A stretch of 64,000 nt of DNA from Streptomyces chartreusis (GTDB lineage Bacteria; Actinomycetota; Actinomycetes; Streptomycetales; Streptomycetaceae). The notes under the pieces were generated by a model. It was given only the letters and a program-made list of their open reading frames with translations. It was not told the DNA's origin and made no database searches. The DNA is taken from assembly GCF_008704715.1 (NCBI RefSeq), contig NZ_CP023689.1:7874001-7938000 (forward strand), read 5' to 3'. Every line of letters begins with the position of its first letter. Position 1 is the stretch's first letter. Positions 1 to 8,413 of the stretch are shown piece by piece. Both the position numbers and the translations under genes were made by a program.

Positions 1-407
1 TGGGCCTCGACGGCCTTGGCGGCCGTGGCCTGTGCGCCCGGACCGCCGACGATCTCCTTGTCGGTGAGGTGGGCCTGGAACTGCCCGTAGTAGGCGACCC
101 AGACCAGAGCGGCACCGATCATGGCGCCGAGGAGCTGACCGGCGAAGTACGTCGGAACGTTGCTCCAGTCGTTGTCCTTGATGGCCAGAGCGACCGTCAC
201 GGCCGGGTTCAGGTGGGCGCCGGACAGCGGCGCCGAGGTGTAGACCGCCGTGAGCACTGCGAAGCCCCACCCGAAGGTGATGGCGAGCCAGCCGGCGTTG
301 CGAGCCTTGGAGGCCTTCAGCGTGACGGCGGCGCAGACGCCCCCGCCGAGCAGGATGAGTATGGCGGTACCGATGGTCTCGCCGATGAAGATGTCGGAGC
401 TGGACAC
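1..407 (-). CDS. glpF: Glycerol uptake facilitator (aquaglyceroporin), 5' part only
   Basis: Membrane channel of the MIP family that lets glycerol enter the cell for phosphorylation by glycerol kinase. The visible 135 residues start with a membrane helix (about residues 9-30). They then carry the first family NPA box in the context HLNPAVTV. The gene runs off the left edge, so the second NPA box and the stop are not visible. The start is GTG at 407, preceded by an AAAGGAG ribosome site about 7 bases upstream. It lies downstream of gylR on the same strand, the arrangement known for the Streptomyces gyl operon, where this gene is also called gylC. Kinase and dehydrogenase genes should follow outside the window. 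Confidence 0.9.
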   Translation of the reverse strand, partial: MSSSDIFIGETIGTAILILLGGGVCAAVTLKASKARNAGWLAITFGWGFAVLTAVYTSAPLSGAHLNPAVTVALAIKDNDWSNVPTYFAGQLLGAMIGAALVWVAYYGQFQAHLTDKEIVGGPGAQATAAKAVEA

Positions 408-539
408 CCGCGACTCCTTTGTCCTTCGTCCAGGGGAAGCCGAACCCCGGGTCCCACCGGTGGTTCGCGTTGCCCTCGGGGGTGAGGGCGATGCCGGCCC
501 TTGGCACTGTCACACTCTAGCGCGTATTGCCGGTAGGTG

Positions 540-553
540 TTCGACAATGCCGA
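540..553. promoter_or_regulatory. Candidate GylR operator upstream of glpF
   Basis: TTCGACAATGCCGA here matches the 15-base near-palindrome upstream of gylR (1605-1619) under the shared pattern TTCGrCAATGyCGA. It lies about 130 bases before the glpF start, within the 377-base gylR-glpF gap. That gap otherwise shows only promoter-like sequence and no gene. GylR control of both transcripts is known for this operon; the exact site is inferred from the repeat. Confidence 0.6.
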
Positions 554-784
554 CCGATGGACGGGAGCTTGCCCCGGTGTAAGGCGTGCGTCAAGGGTCC
601 TGTTATCGAATGCTCGATCGTTATCGGATGTGTTGATTTGTCGACACGGGTCGATCGAATGCGTACTGCCGCGTAGGGAACACGGTGAGTTCCCGGAGGG
701 TGATTCGCCCGGCTGTGTGTGGTTATGCCGAAGACCGGAACGTCCTATGACGTCCCGGTCGGTAACTACTTGTCCGTACGGCGC

Positions 785-1549
785 TCAGAAGCGTCCGGCG
801 CCCAGATCCCGTGACACGGCCCGCGCGCAGTCCCGCACCGCCGCGATCAGCTCGGGACGCAGCTCGCCGTCCCGGCACAGCCGCTCCACGGCGCCGGTGA
901 TGCCGACGGCGCCGACCGGCATACGTCGGCGGTCGTGGATGGGGGCGGCCACGGAGGCGACGCCCTCCCAGGTCTCCTCGACGTCGGCGGCGTACCCACG
1001 CGCGCGTGTCATGTCGAGGATGTGCTCGAAGCCGTCCAGCTCGCACATGGTGCGGTCGGTGAAGGCCTTGCGGTCGGCCTCGATCGCCTCGCTGTGCGCG
1101 ACCGGGTCGTACGCGGACAGGACCTTGCCGAGCGCCGTGGAGTGCAGCGGCTGCATGGCGCCGATCTCCAGCACCTGCCGGCTGTCGTCGGGGCGGAAGA
1201 CGTGGTGGACGATCAGCACGCCCTGCTGGTGCAGGACGCCCAGATAGACGCTCTCGCCGCTGGAGCGGGCCAGATCGTCCGTCCAGACCAGGGCGCGTGC
1301 CCGCAGCTCGTGCACGTCCAGATAGGTGGTGCCCAGGCGCAGCAGCTCGGCGCCCAGCTGGTAGCGCCCCGACGCCTCGTCCTGCTCGACGAAGCCCTCC
1401 TGCTGGAGGGTGCGCAGGATGCCGTGGGCGGTGCCCTTGGCGAGGCCCAGTGAGGAGGCGATGTCCGACAGGCCGAGGCGTCGCTCGCCGCCTGCGAGAA
1501 GCCGCAGCATCGCGGCCGCCCGTTCGAGCGACTGGATGTTCCGTGCCAT
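785..1549 (-). CDS. gylR: IclR-family glycerol operon regulator
   Basis: Transcription factor of the IclR family, 254 residues. A winged helix-turn-helix lies at about residues 1-70 (LGLSDIASSLGLAKGTAHGI) and an IclR effector domain at 75-250. In Streptomyces GylR mediates glycerol induction and glucose repression of the gyl operon. The ATG at 1549 is preferred over an in-frame upstream ATG at 1612 because GGAGG lies about 9 bases before it and family proteins begin near MARNIQSLERA. It is co-oriented with and upstream of glpF, and divergent from metH. Candidate operators lie on both of its sides. Confidence 0.92.
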   Translation of the reverse strand: MARNIQSLERAAAMLRLLAGGERRLGLSDIASSLGLAKGTAHGILRTLQQEGFVEQDEASGRYQLGAELLRLGTTYLDVHELRARALVWTDDLARSSGESVYLGVLHQQGVLIVHHVFRPDDSRQVLEIGAMQPLHSTALGKVLSAYDPVAHSEAIEADRKAFTDRTMCELDGFEHILDMTRARGYAADVEETWEGVASVAAPIHDRRRMPVGAVGITGAVERLCRDGELRPELIAAVRDCARAVSRDLGAGRF

Positions 1550-1604
1550 CCCCGTGCTGCCTCCGTCCCCTTCGAGCGTCGACCCTGCGACGTCGTTGCC
1601 GCCG

Positions 1605-1640
1605 TTCGGCAATGTCGAACACTACCGGTCGATGCCGACC
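1605..1640. promoter_or_regulatory. Candidate GylR autoregulatory operators
   Basis: TTCGGCAATGTCGAA at 1605-1619 is nearly palindromic and repeats the motif found before glpF. The inverted repeat GGTCG-ATGC-CGACC follows at 1627-1640. Both lie 55-90 bases upstream of the gylR start, where a repressor would control its own promoter. Binding is inferred. Confidence 0.55.
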
Positions 1641-1844
1641 TCTCGCTAATGGTCGGCCGGTATCGGTCCGCTTCGGTCACCGCACCCGTGGCCGAAGATC
1701 GACCCGGGCATCATGCCCGTCCCGCGTCGTGGACTGCCCGACCACTTCCGCACGGACCCGGCTACGCTGGCGGCGTGCGCCCACAGCGGACCGTTCCGTG
1801 CCGGGCGCAAAGCCGACAGCCGTCGCACTCCAGGGAGCCCTTTC

Positions 1845-4800
1845 ATGGCCTCGTTGCCACCGACCCCTTCCGCCGACAGCCGGACCCGTGTGTCCGCACT
1901 CCGTGAGGCGCTCGCCACCCGAGTGGTGGTGGCCGACGGAGCGATGGGCACCATGTTGCAGGCCCAGGAACCCACCCTGGAGGACTTTCAGAACCTCGAG
2001 GGCTGCAACGAAATCCTGAACGTCACCCGTCCGGACATCGTCCGCTCCGTCCACGAGGCGTACTACGACGCCGGCGTGGACTGCGTGGAGACCAACACCT
2101 TCGGCGCCAATTACGCCGCGGCGGCCGAGTACGACATCGCCGACCGGGTGTACGAACTGTCCGAGGCCGGCGCCCGTATCGCCCGCGAGACCGCCGACGC
2201 GTTCGGGGCCCGGGACGGCCGCCAGCGCTGGGTCCTCGGCTCCATCGGGCCGGGCACCAAGCTGCCCACGCTCGGCCACATCGGCTACACCACGATCCGC
2301 GACGCCTTCCAGCAGAACGCCGAGGGCCTGATCGCGGGCGGCGCCGACGCCCTGATCGTGGAGACCACCCAGGACCTGCTCCAGACCAAGGCCGCCGTGA
2401 TCGGCGCCCAGCGCGCCCGCGAGCTCGCCGGCCTGGACGTGCCGATCATCGTCTCCGTCACCGTCGAGACCACCGGCACCATGCTGCTGGGCTCCGAGAT
2501 CGGCGCCGCGCTCACCGCGCTGGAGCCGCTCGGCATCGACATGATCGGCATGAACTGCGCGACCGGCCCCGCCGAGATGAGCGAGCACCTGCGCTACCTC
2601 TCCCGGCACTCCCGCATCCCGCTGTCGTGCATGCCGAACGCGGGCCTGCCGGTCCTCGGCAAGAACGGCGCCACCTACCCGCTCACCGCCCCGGAACTCG
2701 CCGACGCCCACGAGACCTTCGTACGGGACTACGGCCTCTCCCTGATCGGCGGCTGCTGCGGCACCACCCCCGAGCACCTGCGCCAGCTCGTCGAGCGCGT
2801 CCAGGGCGTCACCCCGACCGTTCGCGACCCGCGCCCCGAACCCGGCGCCGCCTCCCTCTACCAGACGGTTCCGTTCCGCCAGGACACCTCCTACCTGGCC
2901 ATCGGCGAGCGCACCAACGCCAACGGCTCGAAGAAGTTCCGCGAGGCCATGCTGGAGGCCCGCTGGGACGACTGCGTGGAGATGGCGCGCGAACAGATCC
3001 GCGAGGGCGCGCACATGCTCGACCTGTGCGTGGACTACGTCGGCCGCGACGGCGTCGCCGACATGGAGGAGCTCGCCGGCCGCTTCGCCACCGCCTCCAC
3101 CCTGCCGATCGTCCTGGACTCCACCGAGGTGCCGGTCATCCGGGCCGGCCTGGAGAAGCTCGGCGGCCGCGCGGTCATCAACTCCGTGAACTACGAGGAC
3201 GGCGACGGCCCCGAGTCCCGCTTCGCGAAGGTCACCGAGCTCGCCCAGGAGCACGGCGCCGCCCTGATCGCGCTGACCATCGACGAGGAGGGCCAGGCCC
3301 GCACCCCGGAGAAGAAGGTCGCGATCGCCCAACGGCTGATCGAGGACCTGACCGGCAACTGGGGCATCCACGAGTCGGACATCCTCATCGACACCCTGAC
3401 CTTCACCATCTGTACCGGTCAGGAGGAGTCGCGCAAGGACGGCATCGCCACCATCGAGGCGATCCGCGAACTCAAGCGCCGCCACCCGGACGTCCAGACC
3501 ACCCTCGGTCTGTCCAACATCTCCTTCGGCCTCAACCCGGCCGCCCGCATCCTGCTGAACTCCGTCTTCCTCGACGAGTGCGTCAAGGCGGGCCTGGACT
3601 CGGCGATCGTGCACGCCTCGAAGATCCTGCCGATCGCCCGCTTCAGCGAGGAAGAGGTCCAGACGGCCCTCGACCTCATCCACGACCGCCGCAGCGAGGG
3701 CTACGACCCCCTCCAGAAGCTGATGCAGCTCTTCGAGGGCGCCACCGCCAAGTCCCTGAAGGCGGGCAAGGCCGAGGAACTGGCCGCCCTCCCGCTGGAG
3801 GAACGCCTCAAGCGCCGCATCATCGACGGCGAGAAGAACGGCCTGGAGGCCGACCTGGACGCCGCGCTCCAGGACCGCCCCGCCCTCGACATCGTCAACG
3901 ACACCCTCCTGGACGGCATGAAGGTCGTCGGCGAACTCTTCGGCTCCGGCCAGATGCAGCTGCCGTTCGTCCTCCAGTCCGCCGAGGTCATGAAGGCCGC
4001 CGTCGCTTACCTCGAACCGCACATGGAGAAGACCGACGCCGACGGCAAGGGCACCATCGTGCTGGCCACCGTGCGCGGCGACGTGCACGACATCGGCAAG
4101 AACCTCGTGGACATCATCCTGTCCAACAACGGCTACAACGTGGTCAACCTGGGCATCAAGCAGCCCGTCTCCGCGATCCTGGAGGCCGCCGAGGAGCACC
4201 GGGCCGACGTCATCGGCATGTCCGGCCTGCTGGTGAAGTCCACGGTGATCATGAAGGAGAACCTGGAGGAGCTCAACCAGCGCGGCCTGGCGGCGGACTA
4301 CCCCGTCATCCTCGGCGGCGCCGCCCTGACCCGTGCCTACGTCGAGCAGGACCTGCACGAGATCTACGAGGGCGAAGTCCGCTACGCCCGCGACGCGTTC
4401 GAGGGCCTGCGCCTGATGGACGCCCTCATCGGCGTCAAGCGCGGCGTGCCCGGCGTCCAGCTGCCCGAGCTCAAGCAACGCCGCGTGCGGACCGCCGCCA
4501 CGGCGGCCGTGGTGGACGAGCGGCCCGAGGAGGGCCACGTCCGCTCCGACGTCGCCACCGACAACCCGGTCCCCGAGCCCCCCTTCTGGGGCACCCGCGT
4601 CATCAAGGGCATCCAGCTCAAGGAGTACGCCTCCTGGCTCGACGAGGGCGCCCTGTTCAAGGGGCAGTGGGGCCTCAAGGAGGTCCGCAGCGGCGAGGGA
4701 CCGTCGTACCAGGAACTCGTCGAGACCGAGGGTCGCCCGCGGCTGCGCGGTCTGCTCGACAAGCTCCAGACGGAGAACCTCCTCGAAGCGGCCGTCGTCT

Positions 4801-5363
4801 ACGGCTACTTCCCGTGCGTCTCCAAGGACGACGACCTGATCCTGCTCGACGAGCACGGCAACGAGCGCACCCGCTTCACCTTCCCGCGCCAGCGCCGCGG
4901 CCGCCGGCTGTGCCTCGCGGACTTCTTCCGTCCGCAGGAGTCCGGCGAGACCGACGTCGTGGGCCTCCAGGTCGTCACCGTGGGCAACCGCATCGGCGAG
5001 GAGACCGCCCGGCTCTTCGAGTCGAACTCCTACCGCGACTACCTCGAACTGCACGGCCTGTCCGTGCAGTTGGCCGAGGCGCTCGCCGAGTACTGGCACG
5101 CGCGCGTGCGTTCGGAACTCGGCTTCGCCGGTGAGGACCCGGCCGAGATGGAGGACATGTTCGCGCTGAAGTACCGGGGTGCCCGCTTCTCGCTTGGCTA
5201 CGGCGCCTGCCCGAACCTGGAGGACCGGTCCAAGATCGCCGACCTGCTCCAGCCGGAGCGCATCGGCGTCCACCTGTCCGAGGAGTTCCAGCTGCACCCC
5301 GAGCAGTCCACGGACGCGATCGTGATCCACCACCCGGAGGCGAAGTACTTCAACGCACGGTGA
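1845..5363 (+). CDS. metH: Cobalamin-dependent methionine synthase
   Basis: Transfers a methyl group from methyltetrahydrofolate through cobalamin to homocysteine, giving methionine; cytoplasmic. The product of 1172 residues has the normal four modules. The homocysteine-binding domain (about 15-320) has zinc ligands C238, C304 and C305 (GGCCGTT). The pterin-binding domain (about 350-620) contains AIGERTNANGSKKF. The B12 domain (about 640-880) has DVHDIGKN, with cobalt ligand H748. The AdoMet reactivation domain is at about 900-1165. Start is ATG 1845 with AGGGAG 8 bases upstream; an in-frame GTG farther upstream lacks these features. It is divergent from gylR. I saw no convincing cobalamin or SAH riboswitch in the 295-base upstream gap. 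Confidence 0.97.
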   Translation: MASLPPTPSADSRTRVSALREALATRVVVADGAMGTMLQAQEPTLEDFQNLEGCNEILNVTRPDIVRSVHEAYYDAGVDCVETNTFGANYAAAAEYDIADRVYELSEAGARIARETADAFGARDGRQRWVLGSIGPGTKLPTLGHIGYTTIRDAFQQNAEGLIAGGADALIVETTQDLLQTKAAVIGAQRARELAGLDVPIIVSVTVETTGTMLLGSEIGAALTALEPLGIDMIGMNCATGPAEMSEHLRYLSRHSRIPLSCMPNAGLPVLGKNGATYPLTAPELADAHETFVRDYGLSLIGGCCGTTPEHLRQLVERVQGVTPTVRDPRPEPGAASLYQTVPFRQDTSYLAIGERTNANGSKKFREAMLEARWDDCVEMAREQIREGAHMLDLCVDYVGRDGVADMEELAGRFATASTLPIVLDSTEVPVIRAGLEKLGGRAVINSVNYEDGDGPESRFAKVTELAQEHGAALIALTIDEEGQARTPEKKVAIAQRLIEDLTGNWGIHESDILIDTLTFTICTGQEESRKDGIATIEAIRELKRRHPDVQTTLGLSNISFGLNPAARILLNSVFLDECVKAGLDSAIVHASKILPIARFSEEEVQTALDLIHDRRSEGYDPLQKLMQLFEGATAKSLKAGKAEELAALPLEERLKRRIIDGEKNGLEADLDAALQDRPALDIVNDTLLDGMKVVGELFGSGQMQLPFVLQSAEVMKAAVAYLEPHMEKTDADGKGTIVLATVRGDVHDIGKNLVDIILSNNGYNVVNLGIKQPVSAILEAAEEHRADVIGMSGLLVKSTVIMKENLEELNQRGLAADYPVILGGAALTRAYVEQDLHEIYEGEVRYARDAFEGLRLMDALIGVKRGVPGVQLPELKQRRVRTAATAAVVDERPEEGHVRSDVATDNPVPEPPFWGTRVIKGIQLKEYASWLDEGALFKGQWGLKEVRSGEGPSYQELVETEGRPRLRGLLDKLQTENLLEAAVVYGYFPCVSKDDDLILLDEHGNERTRFTFPRQRRGRRLCLADFFRPQESGETDVVGLQVVTVGNRIGEETARLFESNSYRDYLELHGLSVQLAEALAEYWHARVRSELGFAGEDPAEMEDMFALKYRGARFSLGYGACPNLEDRSKIADLLQPERIGVHLSEEFQLHPEQSTDAIVIHHPEAKYFNAR

Positions 5364-5501
5364 GGCGCCCCGCGCCGCCGCCCCCGGGCCCGCTTCCACG
5401 CAGGTCGGAGCGTCCCCCGGCGTGTTTCCGGTGTGCCCCGGGGCACACCGGATAAACCAGGCGCTTCGGCGGCGCACGTCGTACACTGGACGGTCCACCG
5501 C

Positions 5502-5531
5502 AGGCCGGTTCCCTTAGTGGGAGCCGGCCTG
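5502..5531 (+). other. Hairpin in the leader of the HAD gene
   Basis: AGGCCGGTTCCC, a TTAG-side loop, and GGGAGCCGGCCT form a 12-base stem with one G-T pair, ending about 26 bases before the HAD start codon. There is no T tract. It may be the metH terminator or a leader structure; the sequence does not decide. Confidence 0.4.
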
Positions 5532-5557
5532 TCCGCCCCTCAAGGAGGTGCGCCAGG

Positions 5558-6292
5558 ATGACCAGCACGGTCCCCGCGCCAGGAACCCTTCCCCAAGCTC
5601 TCGGCTCCGCTCGAGCAGGGGACACCCCAATGGCCGATGGGTCGGCTCTTCAGGCTGTTCTCCTCGACATGGACGGCACTCTGGTGGACACGGAGGGCTT
5701 CTGGTGGGACGTCGAGGTCGAGATCTTCGCCGGCCTCGGTCACACCCTCGACGACTCCTGGCGTCATGTGGTCGTCGGCGGCCCCATGACCCGCAGCGCC
5801 GGCTTCCTGATCGAGGCCACCGGCGCCGACATCGCGCTCGCCGAACTCACGGTGCTGCTCAACCAGGGCTTCGAGGACCGTATCGACCGCGCCCTGCCGC
5901 TGATGCCGGGAGCGGCCCGGCTGCTGGCCGAACTGGCCGCGTACGAGATCCCCACGGCCCTGGTCTCCGCCTCGCACCGGCGCATCATCGACCGCGTCCT
6001 GACCTCGCTCGGCCCTCAGTACTTCGCGCTGACCGTCGCGGGTGACGAGGTCGAGCGCACCAAGCCGCACCCGGACCCCTACCTGCTCGCCGCGGCCGGA
6101 CTCGGCGCCGACCCGGCCAGATGCGCGGTGGTCGAGGACACGGCGACCGGCGTCGCCGCGGCGGAGGCAGCCGGCTGCCATGTGGTGGCCGTACCGTCGA
6201 TCGCCCCCATCGCGCCGGCCGACCGCCGCACCGTCGTGTCCTCCCTCGAAGAGGTCGATCTGGCATTTCTGCGCGGGCTGATGGCCGCCTGA
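5558..6292 (+). CDS. HAD-superfamily phosphatase (beta-phosphoglucomutase-like)
   Basis: Likely cytoplasmic phosphatase or phosphomutase acting on a small phosphorylated metabolite; the substrate cannot be read from sequence. All four HAD motifs are present: DMDGTLVDTE (about 37-46, nucleophile Asp first), the Ser motif in LVSASHRR, the Lys in ERTKPHPDPY, and the acidic VVEDTATG. A cap domain lies between motifs I and II. The 244-residue start at ATG 5558 follows a strong AAGGAGG. An in-frame ATG at 5630 would give a product beginning MADGSALQAVLLDMDGT, closer to normal family length. The intervening 24 codons are largely a dispersed Streptomyces-type repeat, so the N-terminus is uncertain. 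Confidence 0.85.
   Translation: MTSTVPAPGTLPQALGSARAGDTPMADGSALQAVLLDMDGTLVDTEGFWWDVEVEIFAGLGHTLDDSWRHVVVGGPMTRSAGFLIEATGADIALAELTVLLNQGFEDRIDRALPLMPGAARLLAELAAYEIPTALVSASHRRIIDRVLTSLGPQYFALTVAGDEVERTKPHPDPYLLAAAGLGADPARCAVVEDTATGVAAAEAAGCHVVAVPSIAPIAPADRRTVVSSLEEVDLAFLRGLMAA
5590..5632 (+). repeat. Dispersed Streptomyces-type short repeat inside the HAD 5' end
   Basis: The stretch reading CCCCAAGCTCTCGG, CTCCGCTCGAGCAGGGG and ACACCCCAATGG resembles a short repeat I recall at many gene starts in Streptomyces. It translates in one frame as a PQALGSARAG-type peptide. No other copy was seen in this window, so the dispersed nature rests on recall. Confidence 0.5.
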
Positions 6293-6430
6293 CAACGCAA
6301 ATGCGCCGGACGTTCACCCAGCGTGCAACATCGATAACGCGAGAATTCCACGGGTGAATTCGAACGTGCCGGATGGCTGAATTCCGGTGCCTCCGAAGAC
6401 CGTTCAGTTTGTGATGTTCAACACTTCAAC

Positions 6431-6478
6431 GGGGGTCGACAGAAGCCGCACGCTGTGCCGTCGACCCCCGGCCGGGGG
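6431..6478. terminator. Overlapping inverted repeats downstream of the HAD gene
   Basis: GGGGGTCGAC (6431-6440) pairs with GTCGACCCCC (6460-6469). The same C-run is also half of a perfect CCCCCGGCCGGGGG palindrome (6465-6478). The two stems are mutually exclusive. They lie 140 bases past the HAD stop and about 240 before the next start, in a 423-base gap that otherwise shows only a TAATCT hexamer at 6621-6626. Terminator or attenuator are both possible. Confidence 0.4.
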
Positions 6479-6715
6479 TGCCGGACGCACCTTTGTGTCC
6501 CGATTGATGGACCGGTGCACGAATCCTTCCCCGGTCAGGTTTTCGTTGCGTCCGCGCCCGGTTCCGCTCCGTGATGGATCCTCAACTCCGGTCGCTTCGA
6601 ACCGTCCTGCGCGCGCGGACTAATCTCATCGCGAGAACATCGAACTTACCCCGTGATCCGCCGCGACACCCCTGCATGCCGGGTACACGGAGTCGACCGC
6701 TGGAGAAACCCGAGC

Positions 6716-8320
6716 ATGAACCGCAAGACTTTGGTGCTGCCGGCCGTCATCGGCCTGCTCGTGCCGGTTCTCGCCGCCTGTGGCGGGACCGACAGCGGCA
6801 GCGACAATGGCGACGCGATCGTCGTCGGCACCACCGACGCGTTCACTGCCTCGAAGGACGCTCCCGCCCCCCTCGACCCGGCCTTCGCCTATGACGTCGG
6901 CACCTGGAACATCCTGCGCCAGACGGTGCAGACCCTGATGATCCAGCCGCGCGGTGAGGGCGAGCCGGTCCCCGAGGCCGCCGAGAGCTGCGGTTTCACC
7001 GACAGCGGCAACGAGCGCTACGCCTGCACGCTGCGCAAGGACCTGAAGTTCGCGAACGGCGACCCGGTCACCGCCTCGGACGTCAAGTACTCCATCGACC
7101 GCGCCCGCGCCCTCAAGGCCGACAGCGGTGTCTTCGCCCTGCTGTCCACGATCGACACCGTCGAGACCCAGGGCGACAACGAAGTCATCTTCCACCTGAA
7201 GACCGCGGACGCCACGTTCCCGTTCAAGCTGTCGACCCCGGTCGCCGGCATCGTCGACCCCGACATCTACGACAAGAGGAAGCTGCGCGACGGCTTCGAG
7301 CTCGACGGGTCCGGCCCTTACACGCTCAAGGCCGAGGTCGAGGACGACAAGCTGGTCTCCGCCGTGTTCACCAAGAACCCCAATTACCAGGGGAGCCTGA
7401 AGGTGAACAACGACAAGGTCGAGCTGCGGAACTTCAAGGACGCCGACGAGATGGGCAGCGCCCTCGACAAGGGCGACATCGACCTGATGACCCGCACCAT
7501 GTCGCCCGAACAGATCCAGAAGCTGTCCGCCGACTCCGACGACAAGGTCGACCTCGTCGACATGTCCGGCCTGGAGATCCGCTACCTGGCCTTCAACACC
7601 AACGCCCCGACGGTGAAGAGCAAGGCCGTCCGCCAGGCGATGGCCCAGGTCATCGACCGCGGCGAGCTCGTCTCCAAGGTCTACGGCTCGCAGGCCGAGC
7701 CGCTGTACTCGCTGGTCCCGGCCAGCATCACGGGCCACTCCAACTCGTTCTTCAACAAGTACGGCGACCCCGACGTCGACAAGGCCAAGTCGATGATGGA
7801 GCGGGCCGGCGTCACCACCCCGGTGAAGCTGACCCTGCACTACACGACCGACCACTACGGCTCGGCCACCGAGAAGGAGTTCGAGCTGCTGAAGAAGCAG
7901 CTGAACGACAGCGGTCTGTTCGAGGTCGACATCAAGGGCACGCCCTGGGCGACGTTCCGCCCCGCCGAGCAGAAGGGCGCGTACGACGTCTACGGCATGG
8001 GCTGGTTCCCGGACTTCCCCGACGCCGACAACTACCTCGCGCCGTTCCTCGACAAGGACAACTTCCTCGGCTCGCCGTACGCCAACTCCGCGATCCGCAG
8101 CGATCTGATCCCGGAGTCCCGCCGGGTCGCCGACCGGCTGTCCGCCTCCGGCAGCCTGACGGAGATGCAGGACATCGTCGCCAACGACGTGCCGGTGCTG
8201 CCGCTGTGGCAGGGCAAGCAGTTCGTCGCGGCGAACGACGCCGTCACGGGCACGGCCTACGTCCTCAACTCCTCCTCGACCCTTCAGCTGTGGGAGCTCG
8301 GCCGTGGCGTGAGCGGCTGA
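6716..8320 (+). CDS. Family 5 extracellular solute-binding lipoprotein (peptide/nickel type), copy 1
   Basis: Lipid-anchored substrate receptor of a Dpp/Opp-type ABC importer, 534 residues. The lipoprotein signal peptide ends in LAAC, with lipidated Cys22. The rest is the SBP_bac_5 fold, including the family segment LRKDLKFANGDPVTASDVKY. Start ATG 6716 follows GGAG by about 10 bases and gives a proper signal peptide; an in-frame ATG at 6653 would bury it. A terminator-like hairpin follows the stop. The next gene is a paralogue on the same strand. No permease or ATPase gene is adjacent, so it must work with a transporter encoded elsewhere. Confidence 0.92.
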   Translation: MNRKTLVLPAVIGLLVPVLAACGGTDSGSDNGDAIVVGTTDAFTASKDAPAPLDPAFAYDVGTWNILRQTVQTLMIQPRGEGEPVPEAAESCGFTDSGNERYACTLRKDLKFANGDPVTASDVKYSIDRARALKADSGVFALLSTIDTVETQGDNEVIFHLKTADATFPFKLSTPVAGIVDPDIYDKRKLRDGFELDGSGPYTLKAEVEDDKLVSAVFTKNPNYQGSLKVNNDKVELRNFKDADEMGSALDKGDIDLMTRTMSPEQIQKLSADSDDKVDLVDMSGLEIRYLAFNTNAPTVKSKAVRQAMAQVIDRGELVSKVYGSQAEPLYSLVPASITGHSNSFFNKYGDPDVDKAKSMMERAGVTTPVKLTLHYTTDHYGSATEKEFELLKKQLNDSGLFEVDIKGTPWATFRPAEQKGAYDVYGMGWFPDFPDADNYLAPFLDKDNFLGSPYANSAIRSDLIPESRRVADRLSASGSLTEMQDIVANDVPVLPLWQGKQFVAANDAVTGTAYVLNSSSTLQLWELGRGVSG

Positions 8321-8331
8321 CGTCTCTCCGA

Positions 8332-8359
8332 GCCCGGCGCCCCCACCGGGACGCCGGGC
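8332..8359 (+). terminator. Stem-loop between the two binding-protein genes
   Basis: GCCCGGCG (8332-8339) pairs with CGCCGGGC (8352-8359), 11 bases after the stop of copy 1. There is no T tract, as is common in Streptomyces. It probably terminates transcription or reduces read-through to copy 2. Confidence 0.5.
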
Positions 8360-8413
8360 CTGGCCCGGGGACCCGGGACGGGTTCCGCACAATCGACGAC
8401 AAGGCACTCGTAA

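Noticed and set aside
1550..1844. Cobalamin or SAH riboswitch before metH
   Set aside because: No B12-box-like or SAH-aptamer-like conserved segments were recognisable; only promoter-like sequence and GylR-type repeats.
1677..5498. A 1273-codon open frame on the minus strand opposite metH
   Set aside because: It is the G+C-driven mirror of metH: low-complexity translation, no family, and metH is intact on the other strand. The same applies to long opposite-strand frames over helY, helR and the FKBP genes.
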